This document shows positions 25,802 through 34,854 of a DNA stretch of 64,000 bases, in pieces (position 1 is the first letter of the stretch; every line of letters starts with the position of its first letter). The position numbers were made by a program, and so were the translations under genes. The notes beneath the pieces are model-generated. The model did not search any database. It was not told the origin of the DNA and saw only the letters and a list, made by a program, of their open reading frames with translations. This stretch comes from Thermanaerovibrio acidaminovorans DSM 6589 (GTDB taxonomy: Bacteria > Synergistota > Synergistia > Synergistales > Synergistaceae). The stretch covers positions 1,302,001 to 1,366,000 of the forward strand of contig NC_013522.1 in the NCBI RefSeq assembly GCF_000024905.1, written 5' to 3'.

Positions 25802-26872
25802 CTACGGCCGACCGGTGGAGACCGGAAGGTCCGGCATCCCCGCCCAACGCTGGAAACCCTCGTCCACGTTCCTGGCGTAGTAGCCGCTCATCCTGAGCGC
25901 CACGCAAGCGTAGGCCCCCCTGACCCCCGCGGTGTCGTAAACGATCACCACGTCCTGGGGAGAGACCCCAAGACCCTCCATCAGGGCCCGGATCTCATCC
26001 TGACCCTTCAACGCCCCCTCCTTGGTGAAGAGGCTGTCGAACGGAAGGTGCAAAGCCCCGGGTATCCGGCCACCCCGCCGCTCCTGGAAGAACCGGGCAC
26101 CCTCGTACTCCGGCTGGGTCCTCACGTCTATCACCTTGACCTTGTCCAGGTTCTCAGAAAGCCACTTGATGTCCACGTTCCACCGGGTGTCGTCCTTGTC
26201 GGAAAGCCGGGGCATCCTGCCCCCCTTGCCCCGGTGAGGCACCAGGTCCCGCCGACCGCCGGAGCTCAGCCAGCCGGTGTACCCCCCCTCCAGGATCTTC
26301 ACCTTCCTGATCCCGTAGCTCCTCATGACCCAGAACAGGAAACCCTCCTGCCCCCAGCCCCCAAGATCCCCGTAGACCACCACGGTCCTCTCCCCATCAA
26401 CCCCAAGGGCACCAAGCCGCCGGGCCAGCTCCGGCATGGGAAGCCGGACCCCCCAGCCGCTGTCCCCAGGACGCCCACCCAACCGAACAAAATGGGTCCA
26501 CTCGGCGTTCACCGCCCCGGGCACGTGACCCTTCAGGTACAGCGCCTGGGCCCGGGCGTCCAGCACCACCACCCTGCCAAGGTTCGCCGCAAGCCAGGAG
26601 GGGGTCACGTAGACCTCCTCCCGCTTCAGGAACTCCACATCCTTGAAGACCTCCTGGGCGGTCATGCCCCGAACCTCCTCCTTGGGCGCCTCCTTCTCCT
26701 TGGGCGCCTCCTTAGACTCCAAGGTCACATCCGAAGAGGCACCAGGGATTGAAACGGGGGCGGAAACCGGGACGTCCACCGACACGGGGGGAGCAACCTC
26801 CGACGCCATGCACTCCCCTGACCCCAGAACGAAAATTAAACCAAAGACCGACGCAAAACCGCGAAAACTCAA
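25802..26872 (-). CDS. Exported tandem rhodanese-domain protein lacking catalytic cysteines
   Basis: About 356 residues from a TTG at 26872, placed 9 nt after AAGGAGG; ATGs at 26878 and 26896 are alternatives. Signal peptide about 1-25, a Pro/Lys/Glu-rich linker to about 80, then two rhodanese domains with VVLDARAQALYLKGHVPGA and VIDVRTQPEYEGARF. The active-site loops read VVVYGDLGGWGQEG and VIVYDTAGVRGAY, so the cysteine is Gly in the first and Asp in the second. Sulfur transfer by the usual mechanism is therefore unlikely, and a binding or scaffold role in the periplasm is possible. Last gene of the LPS supercluster, 39 nt after the ligase. Confidence 0.8.
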   Translation of the reverse strand: MSFRGFASVFGLIFVLGSGECMASEVAPPVSVDVPVSAPVSIPGASSDVTLESKEAPKEKEAPKEEVRGMTAQEVFKDVEFLKREEVYVTPSWLAANLGRVVVLDARAQALYLKGHVPGAVNAEWTHFVRLGGRPGDSGWGVRLPMPELARRLGALGVDGERTVVVYGDLGGWGQEGFLFWVMRSYGIRKVKILEGGYTGWLSSGGRRDLVPHRGKGGRMPRLSDKDDTRWNVDIKWLSENLDKVKVIDVRTQPEYEGARFFQERRGGRIPGALHLPFDSLFTKEGALKGQDEIRALMEGLGVSPQDVVIVYDTAGVRGAYACVALRMSGYYARNVDEGFQRWAGMPDLPVSTGRP

Positions 26873-26911
26873 TATCATCACCCTCCTTGTCATCAACAGC
26901 CAAATCGGAAT

Positions 26912-28174
26912 TCACCCCAAAGCCCGCCGGCCAACCCTGCAGTGAAGTCCCGCCGCAATCCCCGCCAAGGCCCAGGCGAACATGCCGCTGGTGCTCCGAC
27001 CCGATACGATGAGCCCCGATGCCCACCCGGAAAGGACAAGCCCACCCATGGCCCCCAGGACACCCAATGCCAGGGGATGCCTGAGACCATACCGGCGAAC
27101 CGCCCCAAAGCACATCCGCAAAATTCCTAGAACGATCCCCCCGTAGAACAGAAATCCGGAGAAACCCACCGAGACCGCCAGATCCAACGGGTCACTGTGC
27201 GCATGACTTGGCCCCCCGGTGGGGTTGGCCGATCTCCACGCCCCTAAGCTCTCCACATCCCTGCACATGACATACACCCGGTCAAACCTGCCCAACCCCC
27301 AGCCCCAAAGGGGCCTCTGCTTGAGCAGATCCCAGGAAATGGCCCATATGGTGCTCCTGTGGGTGGTAAAAGCCTTCATATCCCACCGCTTCAGGGCGGA
27401 AAGCTGGGTGAACTCCCGAAACACCGCTGACCGGGCGGAAGGGAACAAGACCACCCCCGAGATCAACATGAAAGAGATCCCCCCCAACAGCAAGAGGAGC
27501 CTGGCCCTGATCCTCCCCCTGCCCATAAAGAGGACAGACAGGACCACCATCCCACAGCCGAAAAGGGCCCCCAGCATGGCGGCGCTGCTGCGGGATAACA
27601 CCGCACAGAGGCCGCAAACCACAACCAGGACCAGGTCAAGGGCCCCGTCCATCATGTTCCGGGCCATGACAGCCTCAGCAAGGAACATGGGCATCAACAT
27701 CTGTCCCAAAGTCCCGTAGTAGACCATACCCTTGTAATCAAAAAGGCCAATCCACGGCCCAACCCCAGCAACGTAAGCCACCGCACCAACAGAAACTATA
27801 AGCAGGGCCAAAAGGCAAGCGAAGCGAAAGCGGCGCAAGGCCCCCACACCTGGCCTCGACATGTAAACCAAGCCCATGAAAGCCCCCAACACCGCCTCCA
27901 GGATCAGGCTGTACCCCTTCACCGCCTCATCAAACCCGATGAAGTTGGCCATCTCCGACAGGACCCCCATCACCAAAAGGCCCCGCACAGACCACCCCAC
28001 GTACCTGGGGATCCCGCTACCGATACCCCTCCATAGGCGCCCCTTGATCATGAAGGCCAGGGCGATGAGGAAAAAAAGGTACCTGGCCACCGGCCCGAGA
28101 GGGGTTGCCACAAAGGCTGACAGGAAAGACAACTGAAACCCCTTAATGCACCTATCCGACTCAGACGAGCCCAT
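26912..28174 (-). CDS. O-antigen ligase / polymerase family membrane protein
   Basis: 420 residues with about 11-12 hydrophobic helices. The long periplasmic loop near residues 255-345 bears the RPLWGWGLGRF motif and HAHSDPLDLAVSVGFSG, with the His typical of WaaL/Wzy-C proteins. It should join polymer from undecaprenyl carrier to the lipid A core, though ligase and polymerase cannot be separated by sequence. The ATG at 28174 shares one base with the stop of the ELM1-like gene. It sits at the far end of the core-LPS genes, consistent with a late step. Confidence 0.82.
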   Translation of the reverse strand: MGSSESDRCIKGFQLSFLSAFVATPLGPVARYLFFLIALAFMIKGRLWRGIGSGIPRYVGWSVRGLLVMGVLSEMANFIGFDEAVKGYSLILEAVLGAFMGLVYMSRPGVGALRRFRFACLLALLIVSVGAVAYVAGVGPWIGLFDYKGMVYYGTLGQMLMPMFLAEAVMARNMMDGALDLVLVVVCGLCAVLSRSSAAMLGALFGCGMVVLSVLFMGRGRIRARLLLLLGGISFMLISGVVLFPSARSAVFREFTQLSALKRWDMKAFTTHRSTIWAISWDLLKQRPLWGWGLGRFDRVYVMCRDVESLGAWRSANPTGGPSHAHSDPLDLAVSVGFSGFLFYGGIVLGILRMCFGAVRRYGLRHPLALGVLGAMGGLVLSGWASGLIVSGRSTSGMFAWALAGIAAGLHCRVGRRALG

Positions 28175-29361
28175 CAAACACCCCACCGGAAGACAAGCTT
28201 TCCCGCCAGCCACTCCGCCGACCTCCTCGCCTCGTTAAAACCCCATACGCGGCCAGGATCCTCGGGTATCACCGGACGACCCTGACCGTCAACCATGGGC
28301 ATCTCCCGCTTCCACAACCCCCACTCCTCGATACGCCCCTCCCGCCTCAGGGCGGAGAAGAGCTCGTCGAACCGGCTGGAGCCGAAGACCGCCCCACCGG
28401 GGGCCAGCCCCGCCGCGGCGGCCCGGCGGCTCAGCCTGGAGAGACCCTGCCTCAGCCCCCCGGGACGCTCCACCCGCATGAGCACCACCCGGTGCCCCGC
28501 GGTGGCCGCCTCGGACACCATGGACACCGAGTCCTCGGTGCAGAAGATCCGGGTGCACAGCCCCAGCATCCCCGGCACCGGGTTGCCGGAACACCGCCCG
28601 GCGGGAAGGTACATCCTCACCGCCCCGCTACCCTTGAGGAGCCGCCCCAGCTCCTCCTCAGCCTCCCGGGAGGTCCGCCGGGAGGTGGTGACGTAAAGGT
28701 CCGCCCCGAAGGCCTCCGCCCGACGGAGCAGAACCCCCACCTCCCGCCTTATCCACCGGGGGGTAACCCGGTAGTTCCGGTCGTCACCACCCACCAGCAG
28801 CCCCCAGCGCCTCACCGACCGGGGGGGGAACAGGTCCCCAAGGGCCCTGCCCTCCGCCTCCAACGCCCCGGGGTCCACCGAGTTGGGTGCCCCGAGGGTG
28901 GGGAACACGTTGCTCCGCCGGGGGGGATGATCGTGCTCGGGCACTATGGCGTAGTCGAAGGGGTCCAACCCGAGCAACGACGGGGTCATGACGGTCACGC
29001 TCACCGCCCCCAGAAGGACCCCCAGAGCCAGATTGTAAGGGGCACAGCGGCTCCCGGCGGACAGGACCACCACCCGGCCACCCAGGACCGGGTTGCCGCC
29101 GAAGGCCCGGTAAAGCTCCCCGCCGAAGGCCCCCAGCCACTCCCGGGACCTGCGGCGACCACCGGACCGAAGGAACAGGGAGGAGAGCCGGGCCCTGGCG
29201 AGAGACACCCCCCCAAGACGCGGCACCTCCCGCTCCTCCACCCTCAAGGATATGTCCCTATCCGCCAGGGCCCGGCCCAACCACAGGGCGATCCCCCGGC
29301 TCTGGTTGACGTGACCCGCCACCCCGTCGCTCAGGATGAGGAGCCTGGCAGTGAGCCCCAT
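28174..29361 (-). CDS. ELM1/GtrOC1-like putative nucleoside-diphosphate-sugar transferase
   Basis: 395 residues. The N-terminus LLILSDGVAGHVNQSRGIA and the mid-protein VGGDDRNYRVTPRWI match the ELM1 (DUF1022) family, whose bacterial members occur in LPS and O-antigen regions and are thought to be GT-B-type glycosyltransferases. CTEDSVSMVSEAATAGHRVVLM fits the C-terminal donor-binding half. A core-sugar transfer step is inferred from fold and location; the sugar is unknown. It follows kdnA by about 24 nt. Confidence 0.72.
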   Translation of the reverse strand: MGLTARLLILSDGVAGHVNQSRGIALWLGRALADRDISLRVEEREVPRLGGVSLARARLSSLFLRSGGRRRSREWLGAFGGELYRAFGGNPVLGGRVVVLSAGSRCAPYNLALGVLLGAVSVTVMTPSLLGLDPFDYAIVPEHDHPPRRSNVFPTLGAPNSVDPGALEAEGRALGDLFPPRSVRRWGLLVGGDDRNYRVTPRWIRREVGVLLRRAEAFGADLYVTTSRRTSREAEEELGRLLKGSGAVRMYLPAGRCSGNPVPGMLGLCTRIFCTEDSVSMVSEAATAGHRVVLMRVERPGGLRQGLSRLSRRAAAAGLAPGGAVFGSSRFDELFSALRREGRIEEWGLWKREMPMVDGQGRPVIPEDPGRVWGFNEARRSAEWLAGKLVFRWGV

Positions 29362-29385
29362 GGTACCTCCGGTCCGTCCTGGAAC

Positions 29386-30585
29386 CTAAAGGGCCTTGGC
29401 CCCCGCCCGGATGGCGCCGATCAGGGCCTCCACCCGGGCGTCGTCCATCACTATGTCCAGCCCAAAGACCGCGGCACGCTCCAGGATCGAGTGAGTAACC
29501 GGCCACTCCACCGGCCGGTAGGAGGGCACGTGGTCCGCATGATGACAGTCGTAGGGACACCGGACCCGGGAGTAGACCTTGCCGTCCCTCAGGGTGTCCC
29601 AGTGACGGGCGTAGTGCCATGTGTTGTCGCTCAGGATCCCGCAACCGAAGCCCGCCTCCTTGGCGGCCCGCTGGAACCGGCGGGCGGACTCCCCGTCGGG
29701 CAGCAGGAAAACGATCTGGGTGGCCAGCTCCCCCTCCGGATCGGGCAACACCCGGGTCTTCAGCCCAAGATCCCTAACCTCCGACAACACCCGGTCCCGG
29801 GTGGACCTAAGCATCCCGATGGCGGTGTCAAGCTTATCCAGCCCCACCAGCCCCAGGGCCCCCTGGATCTCGCTCATCCGGAAGTTGAACCCGAGGCACG
29901 CCTTCCTCTCCGCCCCCCGGTCGATGGACTTGTCGTGCACGTGACCGTGGTCGTGGTAGTACTCCATCCGGTGATACAGCTCCTGGTCGGAGGTGAGCAC
30001 CATGCCCCCCTCACCCACGGTGACTATCTTGTAGGGATCCAGGCTGAAGGTGCCCCACAGCCCCATGGACCCGCAGTAGCGCCCCTTGTAGGTGGCCCCC
30101 ATGGCCTGACAAGCGTCCTCGAAGAGCATGAGGCCGTAGTCGTCACACACCCGCTTGAAGGCGTCCATGTCCGCGGAGGCGCCGAACATGTGGACCGGCA
30201 TCACCGCCCTCGTCCGCTCGCTCACCAGGTCCTCCACGCAGTTGGGATCCAGGTTCAGGCTCTCGTCTATCTCCCCCAGCACCGGGATGGCGCCGCACTC
30301 CAGGATGGCCTCCACGCTGGCTATGAACGTGAAGGGGGTGGTGATCACCTCGTCCCCGGGCCCTATGCCGCAGGCCTTCAGCGCCACGTAGAGGGCCGCG
30401 CTCCCGGAGGAGACCCCCAGGGCGTGACGGGCGCCGAACTTCCTGGCGCAGGCCCCCTCGAACTCCTCCACCTTGTATATGTCGTTCCTGACCCCCTGGA
30501 AGGAGTAACGATGAACTATCCTCCGGCGGAGCACGTCCGCCACCGCGTCTATCTCCCTCTGATCGAAGAGCTCAAATCCCGGCAT
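29386..30585 (-). CDS. kdnA: DegT-family aminotransferase, predicted 8-amino-Kdo transaminase
   Basis: PLP enzyme of the DegT/DnrJ/EryC1 fold, 399 residues. The PLP lysine is in SLDPYKIVTVGEGG (about Lys186) and FEDACQAMG holds the ring-binding Asp. It begins MPGFELF, as I recall for Shewanella KdnA, which converts 8-keto-Kdo to 8-amino-3,8-dideoxy-manno-octulosonate (Kdo8N). The DHGHVHD and RGAE segments also resemble that subgroup. It is directly next to a KdnB-like oxidase and the Kdo genes, which makes the assignment much stronger than for a generic DegT enzyme. The ATG at 30585 follows the kdnB stop by 1 nt. Confidence 0.78.
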   Translation of the reverse strand: MPGFELFDQREIDAVADVLRRRIVHRYSFQGVRNDIYKVEEFEGACARKFGARHALGVSSGSAALYVALKACGIGPGDEVITTPFTFIASVEAILECGAIPVLGEIDESLNLDPNCVEDLVSERTRAVMPVHMFGASADMDAFKRVCDDYGLMLFEDACQAMGATYKGRYCGSMGLWGTFSLDPYKIVTVGEGGMVLTSDQELYHRMEYYHDHGHVHDKSIDRGAERKACLGFNFRMSEIQGALGLVGLDKLDTAIGMLRSTRDRVLSEVRDLGLKTRVLPDPEGELATQIVFLLPDGESARRFQRAAKEAGFGCGILSDNTWHYARHWDTLRDGKVYSRVRCPYDCHHADHVPSYRPVEWPVTHSILERAAVFGLDIVMDDARVEALIGAIRAGAKAL

Positions 30586-30586
30586 C

Positions 30587-31741
30587 CTAGTACGCCTCCT
30601 TGTAAATGGCCACACAGGCCCTCTTGTCCATCACCCTCGGGTTGTTCTCCATGGGACGGGCCACCGCCATGGCCCGGTCCGCCATCTCATCGAAGTGCCT
30701 CTCCTCTATGCCCGCCTTGAGCTCCGAGAGCCTGCAAGGCAACTCAAGGTCCATCACCAGCTCCTCCAGCAGCTCCGCCAGGGCGAAGGCCGCCTCCCGC
30801 CGGGGCCAGCCGTCGGATGCGCCACCCAAGAGGCCGTAGGCCTCCGCGTAACGATCAACACAGGCCACCGCGTTGTGTCTGGCCACGTAGGGGATCAGAA
30901 GCGCGTTGGCACAACCGTGCCCCACCCCAAACATGCCCCCAAGAGGGTAGGCCAACGAGTGACAGGCACCAACCCCCGCATTGGCCAGCGCTACCCCGCC
31001 GTAGTAGGACCCAAGCAGCATGTCGCTCCTGGCCCTCAAATCCCGGCCATTCCATGTGGCGGTGCGGATGCTGGAGCCGATGAGCCGCATCGCCTCCCGG
31101 GCGAACATGTCGCTGAAGGGACTGGCGCTCCTGCCGCTGAAGGCCTCCAGGGCGTGCACCAGCGCGTCCATCCCGGTGCTGGCGGTCACCGCCGGGGGCA
31201 TGGTGACCGTGAGCTCCGGATCCAAAAGGCTCACGTCCGGGAAGAGCTTCTCGTCGTTTATGCCCCCCTTGAAACCGTCGCTCTTCCGGATCAACACCGC
31301 AGTGAAGGTCACCTCCGAACCGGTGCCCGCGGTGGTGGGGATCATCACCTTGGGAACCCCTGGGTTCCTCACCAGCCCAAGACCCTGATAACGGGCGGCA
31401 CTACCCTCGTTGGTTATGAGGACGCTCACCGCCTTGGCCACGTCAAGACAGCTCCCTCCACCTAGCCCCACCACCGCCTGACAGTCGTGCTCCCGGGCCA
31501 GCTCCGCCACCGCATCGGTGGTCTCCACCGAAGGCTCGGGCTCCACCCCGGCGAACACGAAGGGCTCAACCCCAGCCCCCTCAAGGTACGAACAGATCCG
31601 GTCCGCCACACCCAAGGACTCCATGGTGGAATCGGTGACCAAAACCGCCCGATCCGCCCCCAGGGACCTCACCACCTCTCCAACCGAGGCGGAAACGCCA
31701 CAGCCAAACCTCATCCTGCCCGCTACCCTAGCATCGAACAT
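30587..31741 (-). CDS. kdnB: Iron-containing alcohol dehydrogenase, predicted Kdo 8-oxidase
   Basis: 384 residues of the group III metal-dependent alcohol dehydrogenases. GGGSCLDVAKAV binds the dinucleotide. The metal ligands are Asp192 and His196 (TGMDALVHALEAF), His261 (ACHSLAYPLGG) and His275 (GVGHGCANAL), all intact. In Shewanella the KdnB enzyme oxidises the C8 hydroxyl of Kdo so that KdnA can aminate it. That role is inferred from the adjacent kdnA and from lying 16 nt after waaA in a Kdo operon; a general butanol-dehydrogenase-type function is the alternative. Confidence 0.75.
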   Translation of the reverse strand: MFDARVAGRMRFGCGVSASVGEVVRSLGADRAVLVTDSTMESLGVADRICSYLEGAGVEPFVFAGVEPEPSVETTDAVAELAREHDCQAVVGLGGGSCLDVAKAVSVLITNEGSAARYQGLGLVRNPGVPKVMIPTTAGTGSEVTFTAVLIRKSDGFKGGINDEKLFPDVSLLDPELTVTMPPAVTASTGMDALVHALEAFSGRSASPFSDMFAREAMRLIGSSIRTATWNGRDLRARSDMLLGSYYGGVALANAGVGACHSLAYPLGGMFGVGHGCANALLIPYVARHNAVACVDRYAEAYGLLGGASDGWPRREAAFALAELLEELVMDLELPCRLSELKAGIEERHFDEMADRAMAVARPMENNPRVMDKRACVAIYKEAY

Positions 31742-31757
31742 CTCTCAACACCACCTC

Positions 31758-33005
31758 TTATCTGCACCCCTCGTCAAGGAGGGACAACACCCGGTCCGCA
31801 ACCCTACGGGACGCGCCGGACAACCCATCCAACAGACCACAAGGATCAATTTTACACCCAGAAGTTAGTATTTGAATTAACTTAGCCCCCATGTCCTCCC
31901 CGGAGGCCACCGGGAACCCGCAGCCCCCGCGGACCATCCGGTCCCTAACCTCCGCGAAGTCCTCCATGTGGGGACCGAATAACACCGGCACGGACCAGCA
32001 GGCGGGCTCCAGGGGGTTCTGCCCCCCCTTGGGCACAAGACTCCCCCCCACGAAGGCCACCCGGGCCAGGCCGTACAGGCCGAAGAGCACCCCCACCCGG
32101 TCCACCACCACCACGTCGACCCCGCCGGCTAGTCCCGCAAGGCCCGGGTCCTCGGAGAACCGCACCGCTCGCAACCCCTCCCGGGAGCAGAGCTCAAGAC
32201 ACTCGGACGCCCTCTCAGGATGCCGGGGCACCAGCGCCAGCTTGAGACCCCCCACCACCCCCCGGGCCATCCGGTAGGCCACCAGCACCTCCCGATCCTC
32301 CCCAGGATGAGTGCTCCCCGCCACGAACAGATCCCCCCGAAAGGCGTAGCCCGACAGGTCCTCCGTCCCCCGGCGACTGAGCACCGCATCCACCTTCACG
32401 TCCCCAACGGGACCCAAGACCCCCTCCGGCACCCCAAGCTCCAGGAACCGCTCCCGGTCCAAACCAGTCCTGGGGAAGACCGAGTCGAAACAGCCCAGAA
32501 GGTCCCGGTAGAGCCACCCGAGGGCCCTCATCCGCCGGTAGGAGCGGTCCGACACCCGGCCGTTGGCCAACACCAGCCGAACTCCCCTCCGCCGGGCCTC
32601 CCATATCATCACCGGCCAGAGCTCGGTCTCCATCACCACGTAAACCCTGGGGTCCAACCCATCCAGGAAGCGCCTGACGAAGCCCACCCGGTCCCACGGG
32701 TAGGCCACCACCAGGTCCACCCCCGGCACCGACGATGCCACCCTAAGACCCGTCTCGGTGATGGAGCTCAACGCCAGGGACCCGGCGAACCCCATGTGCC
32801 TCAGGGCGCTAACCACCGGCGACGCGGCCTGGACCTCCCCCACGGAGACCCCGTGAAGCCACACCACCGGACCCCCCAAACGGGGAACCCGCCCCCGCCG
32901 CTCCTCCACCCGGCTGTAGCGCCCCGCCAGCCTCCGGGAAAGAAGGCCGAAAGCGGAGCTCACCAGGGACGACACCGCCCAGCGGGAGATGGGGCCCAAC
33001 CTCAA
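31758..33005 (-). CDS. waaA: Kdo (3-deoxy-D-manno-octulosonate) transferase
   Basis: Inner-membrane-associated GT-B transferase that adds CMP-activated Kdo to lipid IVA, 415 residues. Visible are WLHGVSVGEVQAA with the catalytic Glu, VVMETELWPVMIWEARRRG, ANGRVSDRSYRR, VAGSTHPGEDREVL, and GGSLVPKGGQNPLEPA with the nucleotide site. The TTG start overlaps kdsD (TTGA). If Kdo8N is made here, this enzyme would have to accept CMP-Kdo8N. Number of residues added (one, two or more) is not predictable from sequence. Confidence 0.95.
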   Translation of the reverse strand: MRLGPISRWAVSSLVSSAFGLLSRRLAGRYSRVEERRGRVPRLGGPVVWLHGVSVGEVQAASPVVSALRHMGFAGSLALSSITETGLRVASSVPGVDLVVAYPWDRVGFVRRFLDGLDPRVYVVMETELWPVMIWEARRRGVRLVLANGRVSDRSYRRMRALGWLYRDLLGCFDSVFPRTGLDRERFLELGVPEGVLGPVGDVKVDAVLSRRGTEDLSGYAFRGDLFVAGSTHPGEDREVLVAYRMARGVVGGLKLALVPRHPERASECLELCSREGLRAVRFSEDPGLAGLAGGVDVVVVDRVGVLFGLYGLARVAFVGGSLVPKGGQNPLEPACWSVPVLFGPHMEDFAEVRDRMVRGGCGFPVASGEDMGAKLIQILTSGCKIDPCGLLDGLSGASRRVADRVLSLLDEGCR

Positions 33006-34006
33006 GCCACCCCCGCCTTCAGGAGGTCATGCAGGTGAACTATCCCCTCCACCCGGGCACCATCAACCACCAAAACCACCGATATCTCCATCTCCTCCAT
33101 GAGCTTGAGGGCCTCCGCCGCCAGCTTGTCCCGGCCCATCACCTTGGGGTTCCGGGTCATCACCTCCCCAACGGGCCTCTCCAGGGACCCTACCCCCTCC
33201 CTCTCCATGAGGCGCCTCAGGTCCCCGTCGGTGAAGATACCCACCAGCTCCCCCGAGGGCCCCTCCACCGCCACCGCCCCGTAACCCTTGTCGGTGATGG
33301 CGAAGAGGGCCTCCTTGACCGACGCGTCCCGGCTGACCCGGGGCACCCGGTCCCCAACGGCCATCACGTCCTCCAGGCGCAGGAGCAACCTCCTCCCCAG
33401 TGCACCCCCGGGGTGGAAAAGGGCGAAGTCCTCCACCCGAAGGCCCAACAGCCGGGTCACCATCCCCGCCAGGGCGTCCCCCACCGCCAGCTGAAGGGTG
33501 GTGCTGCTGGTGGGGGCGATCCCCAACGGATCCGCCTCCCGACCCACCGAACAGTCCAACACCACGTCCGCCGACAGCCCAAGGGGGGAGTCCCTACGCC
33601 CCGTTAGGGCTATCACAGGACAGCCTATCCGGCGAAAGAAGGGCACCATCTCCAAAACCTCCCGGGTGGTGCCGCTGTTGCTGAGGAAGAGCCCCACGTC
33701 GTCCCGGCACACCATCCCCAGGTCCCCGTGAGATCCCTCAGCAGCGTGCAGAAAGAAGGCGGGACAACCCAGGGACGCCAATGTGGCGGCGATCTTGCGG
33801 CCTATGAGCCCCGACTTCCCAAGGCCACAGACCACCACCCGGCCGGAACAGGAGGCCACCATCCTGGCGGCCCTGACCAGCTCGAGCCCCATCCTCGATG
33901 CCCCATCCTCCAACGCCCGGGCCTCCTGCCGGATCACCTGAAGCCCCACCTCCAACAGCTCCAGGTCCCCCACCCTCGAAAGGTCCCGCTCGTAGGGCAA
34001 CATCAT
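33002..34006 (-). CDS. kdsD: D-arabinose-5-phosphate isomerase with CBS pair
   Basis: Converts ribulose 5-phosphate to arabinose 5-phosphate, the first step to Kdo. 334 residues: SIS domain about 40-175 ([22 protein letters not shown], then [13 protein letters not shown] and the SNSGTTREV loop), and two CBS domains about 210-330. This is the KpsF/KdsD/GutQ architecture. Placement between kdsA and waaA identifies the Kdo role. The ATG at 34006 overlaps the kdsA stop as ATGA; a TTG two codons upstream is possible. Confidence 0.95.
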   Translation of the reverse strand: MMLPYERDLSRVGDLELLEVGLQVIRQEARALEDGASRMGLELVRAARMVASCSGRVVVCGLGKSGLIGRKIAATLASLGCPAFFLHAAEGSHGDLGMVCRDDVGLFLSNSGTTREVLEMVPFFRRIGCPVIALTGRRDSPLGLSADVVLDCSVGREADPLGIAPTSSTTLQLAVGDALAGMVTRLLGLRVEDFALFHPGGALGRRLLLRLEDVMAVGDRVPRVSRDASVKEALFAITDKGYGAVAVEGPSGELVGIFTDGDLRRLMEREGVGSLERPVGEVMTRNPKVMGRDKLAAEALKLMEEMEISVVLVVDGARVEGIVHLHDLLKAGVA

Positions 34007-34854
34007 GGCCAATCAACCCAATCCAAGCAGGCGAAGCCGTCCTCCATGGCCCGGTCCCAGATCCCCTTCGCCTCCTCCAGGAGACGCCGGAAGAGCCGAA
34101 GGGGCACCATGTTGGGACCGTCGCTGGGGGCCGAGTCCGGGTCCTGATGGACCTCCAGAAACAGGGCGTCCACCCCAAGGGAGGCGGCACACCTGAGCAG
34201 GGGCCGGACGAACCGCCTGTCCCCACCGCTCCTGCCCCCAAGCCCCCCCATGGACTGGACGCTGTGGGTGGCGTCGAACACCACGGGACACCCCAACCCC
34301 CTCATGATGGGGAAGGACCGGAAGTCCACCACCAGCTGCCTGTAACCGAACACGCTACCCCTCTCGCAGAGCAACACCCGCCGGTTCCCCACGGACCTGC
34401 ACTTGTCCACCACCGACGCCATGTCCTCAGGGGCCAGGAACTGGGCCTTCTTCACGTTCAACACCCGGCCGGTGGCGGCGGCGGCCAGCACCAGGTCCGT
34501 CTGACGACACAGGAACGCGGGGATCTGAAGGATCTGCACCGCCTCCGCCACCGCCCCCACCTGATGGGTCTCGTGAACGTCGGTCAGCACCGGGACCCCA
34601 AGGCGCCGGTGAACCTCCGAGAGGATCCGGAGCCCCTCCTCCATCCCGGGCCCCCGGAAGCTGTCCTTGGAGGTCCGGTTAGCCTTGTCGAAGGACCCCT
34701 TGAAGACGTAGCCCACCCCAAGGTCCTCACAGACCCTAAGACACGCCTCCCCTATCATCAGCGCGTGGTCCAGCCCCTCCAGGGCACAGGGCCCGGCTAT
34801 CACCGCAAGCCGCCCAGCACCGAAGCTGACCCCGCTCTCCTCGAAACCGATCAA
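34003..34854 (-). CDS. kdsA: 3-deoxy-8-phosphooctulonate synthase
   Basis: Condenses arabinose 5-phosphate with phosphoenolpyruvate to Kdo 8-phosphate. 283 residues, TIM barrel, with [50 protein letters not shown] and [17 protein letters not shown]. The Cys in GPCALEG is the position that separates metal-dependent enzymes, so the metal-dependent class is likely. The TTG start overlaps the kdsB stop (GATTGATC). Confidence 0.96.
   Translation of the reverse strand: MIGFEESGVSFGAGRLAVIAGPCALEGLDHALMIGEACLRVCEDLGVGYVFKGSFDKANRTSKDSFRGPGMEEGLRILSEVHRRLGVPVLTDVHETHQVGAVAEAVQILQIPAFLCRQTDLVLAAAATGRVLNVKKAQFLAPEDMASVVDKCRSVGNRRVLLCERGSVFGYRQLVVDFRSFPIMRGLGCPVVFDATHSVQSMGGLGGRSGGDRRFVRPLLRCAASLGVDALFLEVHQDPDSAPSDGPNMVPLRLFRRLLEEAKGIWDRAMEDGFACLDWVDWP

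Noticed and set aside
28492-30720. 742-codon open frame on plus across the ELM1-like and kdnA genes
   Set aside because: Antisense to two conserved genes. Its translation is Pro/Gly/His-rich with no domain, as expected from GC-rich third positions on the opposite strand.
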